64,000 nucleotides of DNA from CAWATZ01 sp963784995 (lineage in GTDB: Bacteria; Planctomycetota; Planctomycetia; Gemmatales; Gemmataceae), in the NCBI GenBank assembly GCA_963784995.1, contig CAWATZ010000004.1:310001-374000 (forward strand), written 5' to 3'. The number at the start of each line of letters is the position of its first letter. Within the stretch, counting starts at the first letter, position 1. The position numbers were made by a program, and so were the translations under genes. Under the pieces are notes generated by a model, which saw only the letters and a program-made list of their open reading frames with translations, was not told the origin of the DNA and ran no database searches. Below are positions 53,479 to 62,389 of this stretch, piece after piece.

Positions 53479-54051
53479 CTAGCGCAGCGGCCCACACCCG
53501 AAGCGGGCACGCATCTGGTTGGCCTGCTCCCAGACCTTGGGGTTGCTCTTGAGGAAATCAATCAGGTTGCCGGTGGACAGTCCCAGCGCCGCCGACACCT
53601 CGCTGACCCGGGCCTGAGCGGCCCAGAGCACGTCCAGCACCAGCCCTACCACGGGCCAGTAGCGCGGATCTTTCTGTCCCAGGTGCAACCGTTGCTGGCT
53701 GTCCAGCCCGAATCCGGGGGCTGACGCCCCCGGCTCGCCACGCCGCGCCGCTTGCCCGAGCAAACTGGTCAAGCGCTCCACGGTCAACTCCGTTGGGGGC
53801 ACCTCTTCTCGAATCTGCAAATAGAATGCCTGCCGCAGCCGGCGCAAGGCTTTGGCCTTGTTTTCGTGCTGCGAGCGGCTCTCCTCGGCGATCAGGATCA
53901 GGCCGCTGGACGGATGCCGCAGGCGCACCGCGGAACTGGTCTTGTTGCGCTTCTGACCGCCCGGGCCGCTGGCCCGGTACGTGTCCACCTGGCACTGGGC
54001 CAGCAACTGACTGTCCGTCAGGGCCGACCACTGGGAACGCTGACTGGTCAT
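53479..54051 (-). CDS. peptide chain release factor-like protein (RF-1 domain)
   Basis: A 190-residue protein from ATG 54051. The RF-1 domain is at residues 20-75 with the GGQ motif at 31-33 ('RASGPGGQKRNKTSSAVRLR'), followed by the basic 'ESRSQHENKAKALRRLR'. It lacks the codon-recognition domains of RF1/RF2 and so resembles ArfB/ICT1-like hydrolases that rescue stalled ribosomes, but it has an extra C-terminal helical domain ('VVGLVLDVLWAAQARVSEVS', 'LGLSTGNLIDFLKSNPKVWE') typical of planctomycete RF-like proteins. First gene of a cluster with the phosphatase and cupin. Confidence 0.85.
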   Translation of the reverse strand: MTSQRSQWSALTDSQLLAQCQVDTYRASGPGGQKRNKTSSAVRLRHPSSGLILIAEESRSQHENKAKALRRLRQAFYLQIREEVPPTELTVERLTSLLGQAARRGEPGASAPGFGLDSQQRLHLGQKDPRYWPVVGLVLDVLWAAQARVSEVSAALGLSTGNLIDFLKSNPKVWEQANQMRARFGCGPLR

Positions 54052-54553
54052 GGCGTTGGCGTCCGGTTCGCTCCGTTTCCTCTCCCGGAGGAAACCATTT
54101 CAGTCTATCTGAACCAGGCAGCCAAGCAAGCGCAGCCTGCCTGAAAAACCCCTCCCCTCGCCGTTTCGAGGCCGGGTTGTCTTGACCAGTTGGTGCGGAT
54201 GGGGGGTGCCCAGGTATCCCCGTCCGAATCAAGCATTTCCCTCAAGCCCCTCGCTGCCGCCGTGCTTCCTGGAGGAATGAGGGTTTTTTTTCCCTTTTTG
54301 TCATTTTTTACTTGCCTTATCTATCTTCGCATGTATCCTGCATCTTGTCTGGATTAACACCTGTCGCGGGTCGTGCAAGGTGGAAACGAGATGGGTTTCC
54401 TGGCACGGTACTCGCGGGTCACTGACGACCCTGGGTTCTCCGGGTAGTTTCAGCCTGAACTGTTGTTGGTTCTGAGGAAGAAGGAATCGCGCCGCGAAAA
54501 ACGCCTCGGGGAGGCGTTCCGGGGAGATTCCGTCAACACGTGAGGGTTACACC
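54052..54553. other. 502-bp divergent leader region, copy 1
   Basis: No gene. The last about 300 bp (54240-54553) are clearly related to 62095-62389 before the paralogous gene, including a T-rich box, 'gcgggtcgtgcaagg', 'ggttctgagga' and a hairpin just before the start. This is probably promoter plus 5' leader of the beta-helix protein. Confidence 0.65.
54500..54518 (+). promoter_or_regulatory. leader hairpin, copy 1
   Basis: An 8-bp perfect stem (54500-54507 with 54511-54518) and 3-nt loop, 35 bp before the start codon. The paralogous leader has a different but also self-complementary sequence at the same place (62341-62355). Confidence 0.55.
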
Positions 54554-57440
54554 ATGCGCTTCAACGAGTTGCGACGACTGCTGACAGCCCTGTTCATGCC
54601 TCAAGCGACGCGAGGTGGCCAACCAACCGTCCGGAACCTGCGCAGGTCCCGGACGTTCCGCCCCAGCCTGGATTATCTGGAGGAGCGGGTGGTCCCGGTC
54701 GTCTACAGCGTGACAAACGTCGCCCAGCTGTACGCGGCGGCCGCCGGCGCGAGCGCCAACCCCGGCTCAACGATCGTCATTGCCAACAACACGGCTGTCT
54801 TCCCCTCCTACAACCTGAACCTGGGCGAACTGCAGCTCGAGCGCCAGCACGACCATCACGGCCGCGGTCCCGGTCCCGGGGGGTGTCGTGATCAACGCCG
54901 GGGGCGCCAGCCGCGTCTTCGACATCTTTACCACGACCGCCACGCCGACCAGCGTGACCATGTCCGGTCTGACCCTCGAGAACGGCAACGGCACCGGCAC
55001 GACGAACAATGGCGCGCTGGCGAACGAAGGCGGCAACGTCCTGGTGGAAGACCAGGTGGACAATCTGACACTCACCAACTGCATCGTCCAGGGTGGCACG
55101 GCGACGTACAACGGGGGCGGCGGCAACGGCGGCGGCATCTACGTGTCGGGGCCCGTGACGCTCACCACCAGTCTCGTCCAGAACAACTCGGCCCTGACTG
55201 ACGGCACCGCGGGCGATGGCGGCAACGGCGGCGGCATCTGGGCGGGCAGCGTCGTGACCCTGACCAGCGACACGATCACCACGAACACGGCCGATACCAC
55301 CCAGACCACCAGCACCGGCGGCGGCATTTACACCACCGGACCGGTCGTCTCCAGCAACAGCCTCATCAACGGCAACGCCGCCGGCGGCGCGGGCGGCGGC
55401 ATCTGGGCGGGCGGCGATGGGGCCCCCGTGTCGCTGCTCGGCGGCCAGGTCAATCTGAACACAGCCGGCGAGGCAGGCGGCGGCATCGTGTCGGAAGCGG
55501 ATGTCTTCCTCAACGGCGCCACGGTCAGCGGCAACTCGGCCAGGACCGGCGGCGGCATCTACGACATCGCGGCCACCGTGACGGTGACCGGGAGTGCCCT
55601 CAGCTTCAACTACTCCAACAGTGGCCCCGGCGGCGCGATCTACTCCTATTCGGACGTCAGCATCAGCGGCACCCAGGTAACCAACAACACCGCCAACCAC
55701 TCCGGCGGCGGCATTTACGTCTCGAACGGTGCGGCCAGCATCACCGGCGGCAGCTCGGTGAGCACGAACAAGTCCATTTCCAGCGAGGGCGGCGGCGTTT
55801 ACGCCTACGACGGCGTGACGGTCACGTCCAGTGCCGTGGACGGCAACAGCGCCGGCACGTCCGGCGGCGGCATCTACGCCTATTACAACGGCGTCTTCCT
55901 GACCAGCGCTAACGTTTCCGGCAACAATGCCAAGACCGTTTACGGCGGCGGCATCTACGATTACTACGGGTACACCAGCCTTTCTGCCAGTACCGTGAAC
56001 AACAACGCGTCCAACGATTCGGGCGGCGGCATCTACGATTACTACGGCAGCACCTCGGTCACCAACGGCAGTCAGGTGAACTCCAACACGGCCGGCCCTT
56101 CGGGCGAAGGCGCCGGCATCTACGATTACTACGGCACCGTGACCGTCTCGGGCACCAGCAGTGTGGATCGCAACTTTGCCAGCGGCTCCGGTGGTGGCAT
56201 CTACAGCTATTACGGCACGGTCACCGTCACCAGCAGCGACGTCAGCCACAACACGTCCGGCAGCGAAGGAGGTGGTATCCACAATGAATATGGCGGGGTC
56301 ACGCTGGCCAGCAGCACGGTCAATTACAACAAGTCGGACTCCAGCGGCGGCGGCATTTATTCTGGAGATGGCAGCGTCATCCTGACCAGCAGCACCGTCA
56401 GCTACAACAACACCGGCTCTGGCGATTATGGCGGCGGCATCTTTGCCTACTCCGGCGTCTCCCTCACCAATAGCAGCGTGAGCAACAACCATTCCTACGA
56501 ATACGGCGGCGGCATCGCCACCGATTACGGCGGCGTCACCATGGTTGGCAGCCACGTGGACAACAACGTCGCGCTTTACGACTACGGCGGCGGCATCTAC
56601 ACCGCCGACGCGGGTGGTGTGACCATGAGCGGCAGCACGGTGGACGGCAACACCAGCGGCGAATACGGTGGCGGCATCTCCGTCGCCGATGGCCCGGTGA
56701 CGATGCTCAACAGCAACGTCAGCAAGAACGTCAGCGGCACCTCTAGCTACAGCAGCGGCGACGGCGGCGGCATGTACGTCGAGGATGGCAGTGTCAGCGG
56801 CAGCAATGACACGATCACGTACAACACGGCCTCCTACGAAGGCGGCGGCATCTACGACGAGTACGGCGGCACCAACCTGAGCAACAGCACGATCAGCTAT
56901 AACAAGGCCCTCGCTTCTTCGGGCGGCGGCATTTATCAGTATTACGGCAGTGTCACCCTCACCGCCAGCATCGTGGACTACAACAGCGCCGAGGACGACG
57001 GCGGCGGCATTCTCGACTACTACTACGGCAGCGTCACACTGGTGGGCACCCACGTGAATTACAACCACTCCTTTGACGACTACGGCGGCGGCATCTGGGG
57101 CGGCTATGGCGGCGTGTCGGTGACCGCCGGCAGCACGGTGGACTACAACAGCGCCTACGATTCCGGCGGCGGCATTTACGAGGACTACGGACCCGTCGCG
57201 GTGGCCAACAGCGACGTCAGCCATAACAAGACCGTGGACGGCGATGGCGGCGGCATCTACGGCTACTATGGCGTGACCCTGACCAGCAGCACCGTCAACT
57301 TCAACACCTCCAAGGACACCGGTGGCGGCATCTATTCCTCCAGTGGGGAGGTCATCCTGACCGCCAGCACGGTCATGCGGCAACGTGGTTTCAGATGCGA
57401 CCGACGAGGGCGGCGGCATTTATGCCGCGTGCCGGGGCCG
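54554..57440 (+). CDS. right-handed beta-helix surface protein A, N-terminal half (frameshifted)
   Basis: ATG 54554 begins with 'MRFNELRRLLTALFMPQATR' and 'FRPSLDYLEERVVPVVYSVT', the planctomycete 'LEDRVVP' export signature. A one-base insertion near 54838-54842 breaks the frame; the paralogue at 62.4 kb lacks the extra base. Coding resumes in the frame of 54888 and runs to about 57375: over 20 pectate-lyase-type repeats of 25-40 residues, each built on 'GGGIYDYYGSVTLTSSTVNY' and 'NNNSA..SGGGIY'. Two further indels near 57375 and 57430 carry it into 57395-61978. The predicted fold is a Gly/Tyr-rich parallel beta-helix on the cell surface. No enzymatic residues recognised. Confidence 0.75.
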
Positions 57441-60400
57441 AGATCCTGGCCGGCAGCACCATCAGCAACAACACCGCCTATTACGGCGGCGGCATCTACG
57501 TTGCTGCCGATGCCCTCACAATCAGCAACAGCACCGTGACCGGCAACACCTCGGCCGGCTCCGGCGGCGGCATCTACGCGGATGGCGCCAGCCTCACCTT
57601 GACCAGCAGCACCGTGAGCAACAACGTCTCGCACGAACTGGGCGGCGGCATCTATGCCGCCGGCAGCGCCGACAACGTGGTCATTGTCGGCAGCACGATT
57701 GTCAGCAACACCGCCTCGCTCGACGGCGGCGGCCTGTACTTGAGCGGTGCCTCTCCCAGCGGCGCCGGCATCACCAACAGCACCATCGGCCAGAACACCG
57801 CCAACCGCTACGGCGGCGGCATTTACGCGGCCTTCTCGACCGTGGCCCTGACCGACGTGACCGTCAACCGCAACCAGGCGAACAAGGGCGGCGGCATCTA
57901 CGTCGCCGGCGCTGGTGACACCGTCACGCTGGAGGACACCATTGTTTCCAGCATCACCCCGTCGGGAACCAATACGCTGGGCGGCAACTTTGCCTCGGAC
58001 GGCAGCGGCCTCTTCGTCTCGCTGGGCCACAACCTCAGCAGCGACAACACAGGGTTAAGCCCGACACCTTTCTTGACTGGCAGTGGCGACCTGAACAACA
58101 CCAACCCGCTGCTGACCGCTCTGGGCAGTTTCGGCGGCCCAACGCAGACCTACGCTCTGATCGCCGGCAGCAAGGCCATCGGCGGCGGCGACAACAACGG
58201 CCCCAACGTCGATCAGCGCGGCATCAGCAGGCCGGTCGGTCTGAACAACACCAACACCAATGTGGTCCTCTCCGACATCGGCGCCTACCAGACTGCCCCG
58301 CCGATTAGCAAGACGCCGACGTTTGCACACACCTACAATGCCATCGACGTCGCTTCACTGCTCACGGCGATTGCCAACGCCAACGCCAACCCCGGCTCGA
58401 GGATCATCCTCGCACCGACGACCTACAACCTGACTGCCGAGCTATCGATCACTGCCAACGTCACGATCATCAGCAGCTCGACCACTCAGGGCAGCGCCAT
58501 TCTGAATCAAACGACAGCAGGGCAACGGGTGATGGAGATTGCCGCCGGCGTGACTAACGTCCAGCTGTTCGGCCTGACGATCGAGAACGGCAGCGTCAGC
58601 GGCAACGGCGGCGGCATCCTGGTGGACACGCCGCCCGCCGGCTCCCCGCTCGCTTACCTGGCCCTGACAAACAGCGTTGTCACCGGGAACACGGCGACCG
58701 GAACAGGTATAGGCGACGGCAACGGTGGCGGCATCTACACTCCGGGCACGCTGCTGGTGACCAACAGCATCGTGGGCACTCTGGCCTCGCCCAATGCGGC
58801 CGTCTCTAATACTGCCACCGGCGGCAATGGCGGCGGCATCTACGCCAGCAATGCCGTGACGGTCGTCGGCTCCCAGGTCAACTGGAACACGGCCGACCCC
58901 GCCAACAATGGCCCTCCCGGGTCCAGCGGCGGCGGTCTGTTCAGCAACGGCCTGGTCAACGTGATCAACAGCCAGGTCAACAACAACACGGCCGGGTTCT
59001 ACGGCGGCGGCATTGCCGACTTCACCCTGGGGACTGGCCCCACGGGCTTCGGCGCCACCATCACGCTGGTCAACAGCAGCGTCAGCGGCAACACCGCGGG
59101 CGGCGAGGGCGGCGGCATCTGGACGCAGAGCAACATCACCCTGCTCAGCGGCAGCACCGCCAATCTCAACACGTCCGGTTCCGATCCGAACTTCACGCCC
59201 ACGATCAACAACGGCGGCGGCCTGCACAGCGACAGCGGCATCGTCACGGTGAACAACAGCTTCGTCAATCAGAATACCGTCACGGCCGTCAGCGGCAGTG
59301 GGAACAACGAAGGCGGTGGCATCTGGTCGGCCTTTGACGTGTTCCTGAGCAGCAGCCAGGTGAACGGCAACACCGCCCCGAACAGCGGCGGCGGCATCTA
59401 CACGAGCGGGGGCGCCGTCCTGATCACCGGCACCCCCACCAGCATGAGCAGCGTCAACGGCAACACGGCCACGAACGATCAGGGCGGCGGCATCTGGGCC
59501 GAGGATGGCGTCACACTCAGCAACGGCACGGTCAACGGCAACACTGCCTTTATGAGCGGCGGCGGCATCTACTCCTACTACGACGGCGTTACGGTTGGCG
59601 GCGGCTATTACGGCGGCATCGGCCAGGTGAACCTCAACGAAACCATCAATTTCGACGGCGGCGGCATCTACTCGTATTATGGCGGCGTTCAGATCACCGG
59701 TATCGGCACCACTGCCAGCACCCTGAGTACCGTGGACTCCAACAACACCCAGCTGGGAGCGAACAGCGATTCCGGCGGCGGCATCTACGACGACTACGGG
59801 AGCGTCACCCTGCTGAATGCGAACGTCAGTTTCAACGTTTCAGTCAACGACAAGGGTGGCGGCATCTACGACTACTACGGGAGCGTGAGTGCCACCTCCT
59901 CCACCATCAACTCCAACACCGCCAGCACCAGCGGCGGCGGCATCTACTCCTACTACGGCTCCGTCAGCCTCGCCGGCAGCAGCGTCAACGGCAACACCGC
60001 CACCGGGGACGATGGCGGCGGCATCTACGACTACTATGGCCAGGTCTCGGCCACGAGCACCGTGGTTGCCAGCACCGTCAACGGCAACACGGCCGGCACA
60101 TCCGGCGGCGGCATTTACTGCTATTATGGGGTTGTCAACCTCAGCGGCAGCACCGTCAACAGCAACACGGCCACCGCGGACGACGGCGGCGGCATCTATG
60201 CCTATTACGGTGGCGCCAACCTGCTCAACAGCACCGTGGGCGGCAGCTCGTCCACGGGCAACACGGCCGGCGATAGCGGTGGCGGCATCTACGCCTACTA
60301 TGGCCCGGTCAACCTCAGCACTGGAACCGTCAACTGGAACACCGCGACGGCCGATGCCGGCGGCGGCATTTACGATTACGAAGGATCGGTCAACCTGGGC

Positions 60401-60900
60401 TTCACCAGCAAGGTGGACAGCAACACCGCCGATAGCTCCGGCGGCGGCATCTACGTGGAGTACGGCCAGGCCAGCATCAGCGCCAGCAACGTCAGCAGCA
60501 ACAAGGTCTACGACTCGGCGACGACGCCCACCACGGGCTACGGCGGCGGCATTCACGCCTACTATGGCATCCTGAACGTCGTCAGCAGCACGATCAACAA
60601 CAACACCGCGGGCCTGGAGGGCGGCGGCATCTACAACGATGAAGGCTTCACCCTCCTCAGCGCCAGCACCGTCAATAACAACAAGGTGATCGGTGACGCC
60701 AGCACAGCTTATGGCGGCGGCCTGTATGCCAACTACGGCGCCGCCCTGACCAACGCCAGCACGGTCAATGGCAACGTCAACGACTCTTCCGGCAATGACG
60801 CCAGCAGCGCTGAGGGCGGCGGCATCTACACCTACTACGGCGGGGTCAGCCTCAGCAACAGCCAGGTGAACCAGAACAGCACCACGGGTGCCAGCGGCGC
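55760..60900 (+). repeat. minisatellite-like GGGIY.YYG coding repeats
   Basis: Within the beta-helix gene the words 'ggcggcggcatctac', 'tactacgg' and 'agcaccgtcaacggcaacac' recur about every 75-120 bp. Repeat length varies, which fits protein-level selection more than simple slippage. Confidence 0.8.
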
Positions 60901-61978
60901 CACCCTGGAAGGCGGCGGCATCTGGGATGAATACGGCGACGTGACGCTGACCGGGGGCAGCCTGGTGAACACGAACTCGGCCAGCGGCGGCAGCACGGTC
61001 TCCGGCGGCGGCATTTACAACGGCGATTCCGCGGTGACGTTGTTCAGCAGCACTGTCAACGGCAACACGGCCACCAACGGCACCAGCACCGTGCAGGCCA
61101 GCACGGGGCTGGGCGGCGGCATCTACGGCGAGTATGGCGTCACCCTGTTTACCAGCACGGTGAGCACCAACACGGCTGGCGAGTCCGGAGGCGGCATCTA
61201 CAGTGAAAGCGGCTCCGTGATCCTCGCCACCAGCACCATGGCGAACAACAAGGCGACCAACGCCATTTCGGGCACCAACGCCACGCTGGGCGACGGCGGT
61301 GCCATTTACCAGAACGCCAGTGAGAGCGTCTGGCTGACCGGCAGCACCCTCTCGGGCAACATCGCCGGTCAGCAGGGCGGCGGCCTCGACGCCAACAACG
61401 GCAGCGTCCACGTGGTCAACGGTCTGTTCTATGTCAACCAGGCCAACCAGAACTTCAACACCAGCCTGCTGGCCCTCGCCGGTGCCAACGGCGGCGGCAT
61501 CTACGCCAACACCGGGGTCTCCGACGTGAGCCTCGTTGGCAGCAACGGGCTGGCCGTCCTCAATTTCGCCTACAACAAGGCCTGGAACGGCGGCGCCCTC
61601 TACGCCACCGGAGTGACCAACCTGACCATCAACTCCGCCGGCATCGGTTACAATCAGGCCAGCAATAGCGGCGGCGCCCTCTTCCTGACCAACCCAACCA
61701 ACTTGCCAGTCGGGGCCACCATCCTGAGCAACGTGCCCTTCGGCTACGCCAACGTCAGCTCCAACAGTGCCGTGAACCAGGGCGGCGGCATCTTCACCGA
61801 CCTGGGGACCAACGCGGGCAACAACAACGTCCTGAGCCTGCTGAACACCTTCTGCACCAGCAACGCCGCGGCCTCGGGCAGCAACATCTATGCCAACAGC
61901 GGTATCGTGATCCTGAAGACCACCACTCTTGTGCCTGGCACCTTTGTGCCGACGAGCCGCTTCATCTCCTTCCCATGA
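57395..61978 (+). CDS. right-handed beta-helix surface protein A, C-terminal half
   Basis: Continues the gene that starts at 54554; the ATG 57395 is internal and out of frame for the first 12 codons. Residues up to about 210 are beta-helix repeats. Then follows a choice-of-anchor-Q-like block ('NPLLTALGSFGGPTQTYALI', 'DQRGISRPVGLNNTNTNVVL', 'SDIGAYQ'). Near 58320 a second unit starts anew ('IDVASLLTAIANANANPGSR'), parallel to the N-terminus of the whole gene, with some 40 more 'GGGIY.YYG' repeats up to 'TFVPTSRFISFP' at 61978. The gene thus looks like a fusion of two copies of one ancestral protein. A long clean frame of 1,527 codons. Confidence 0.85.
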   Translation: MRPTRAAAFMPRAGAEILAGSTISNNTAYYGGGIYVAADALTISNSTVTGNTSAGSGGGIYADGASLTLTSSTVSNNVSHELGGGIYAAGSADNVVIVGSTIVSNTASLDGGGLYLSGASPSGAGITNSTIGQNTANRYGGGIYAAFSTVALTDVTVNRNQANKGGGIYVAGAGDTVTLEDTIVSSITPSGTNTLGGNFASDGSGLFVSLGHNLSSDNTGLSPTPFLTGSGDLNNTNPLLTALGSFGGPTQTYALIAGSKAIGGGDNNGPNVDQRGISRPVGLNNTNTNVVLSDIGAYQTAPPISKTPTFAHTYNAIDVASLLTAIANANANPGSRIILAPTTYNLTAELSITANVTIISSSTTQGSAILNQTTAGQRVMEIAAGVTNVQLFGLTIENGSVSGNGGGILVDTPPAGSPLAYLALTNSVVTGNTATGTGIGDGNGGGIYTPGTLLVTNSIVGTLASPNAAVSNTATGGNGGGIYASNAVTVVGSQVNWNTADPANNGPPGSSGGGLFSNGLVNVINSQVNNNTAGFYGGGIADFTLGTGPTGFGATITLVNSSVSGNTAGGEGGGIWTQSNITLLSGSTANLNTSGSDPNFTPTINNGGGLHSDSGIVTVNNSFVNQNTVTAVSGSGNNEGGGIWSAFDVFLSSSQVNGNTAPNSGGGIYTSGGAVLITGTPTSMSSVNGNTATNDQGGGIWAEDGVTLSNGTVNGNTAFMSGGGIYSYYDGVTVGGGYYGGIGQVNLNETINFDGGGIYSYYGGVQITGIGTTASTLSTVDSNNTQLGANSDSGGGIYDDYGSVTLLNANVSFNVSVNDKGGGIYDYYGSVSATSSTINSNTASTSGGGIYSYYGSVSLAGSSVNGNTATGDDGGGIYDYYGQVSATSTVVASTVNGNTAGTSGGGIYCYYGVVNLSGSTVNSNTATADDGGGIYAYYGGANLLNSTVGGSSSTGNTAGDSGGGIYAYYGPVNLSTGTVNWNTATADAGGGIYDYEGSVNLGFTSKVDSNTADSSGGGIYVEYGQASISASNVSSNKVYDSATTPTTGYGGGIHAYYGILNVVSSTINNNTAGLEGGGIYNDEGFTLLSASTVNNNKVIGDASTAYGGGLYANYGAALTNASTVNGNVNDSSGNDASSAEGGGIYTYYGGVSLSNSQVNQNSTTGASGATLEGGGIWDEYGDVTLTGGSLVNTNSASGGSTVSGGGIYNGDSAVTLFSSTVNGNTATNGTSTVQASTGLGGGIYGEYGVTLFTSTVSTNTAGESGGGIYSESGSVILATSTMANNKATNAISGTNATLGDGGAIYQNASESVWLTGSTLSGNIAGQQGGGLDANNGSVHVVNGLFYVNQANQNFNTSLLALAGANGGGIYANTGVSDVSLVGSNGLAVLNFAYNKAWNGGALYATGVTNLTINSAGIGYNQASNSGGALFLTNPTNLPVGATILSNVPFGYANVSSNSAVNQGGGIFTDLGTNAGNNNVLSLLNTFCTSNAAASGSNIYANSGIVILKTTTLVPGTFVPTSRFISFP

Positions 61979-62389
61979 CCGCAACCCGCTCTTGCGGCTC
62001 AGGGTCCGTTCCCAGGCCGCTTGCGGTTGAGCGCAGCACCAAGCTCCGCCAAGCTGCAAGCGGCCTGGGACCAGACGAAAAACCCCCTCCCTGCCGCCGC
62101 GCTTTCCAGCAGGAATTGAGGGTTTCCCTTTTTTGGCGCTTTTTCGGCTTGCGTTATCCTTCTTTGCACGTATTCTGCAATTTGTCTGGCTTAACAGCTG
62201 CAGCGGGTCGTGCAAGGCGGAAACGAGCTTTTTCTCCTGCCACGGCGCCCACAGGTGATCGGCGACCCTTGGTTCTCGGGGTCGTTTCGGCCTATGCTAG
62301 TATTGGTTCTGAGGAGAGGAGGAATCTCGCCGCGAAAAAGGCCCCGCCGGGGGGCGTTTTGGGGAGGTCCCGTCAACGCGAGAGAGACC
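61979..62389. other. 411-bp leader region, copy 2
   Basis: No gene. A T-rich box (62115-62160) and the shared leader elements described for 54052-54553 are present in the same order. The second beta-helix gene therefore has its own promoter rather than depending on read-through. Confidence 0.65.
62341..62355 (+). promoter_or_regulatory. leader hairpin, copy 2
   Basis: Stem 62341-62345 with 62351-62355 (gcccc / ggggc), about 35 bp before the start. It is at the same position as the 54500-54518 hairpin but has a different sequence. Confidence 0.5.

Noticed and set aside
54777..57419. An 880-codon minus-strand frame opposite the beta-helix gene (also 59840-62215 and 62603-63784)
   Set aside because: Composed of 'DAAAVV' and 'VVHVAAG' type periodic sequence that simply mirrors the plus-strand GGGIY repeats; no start context and no domain.
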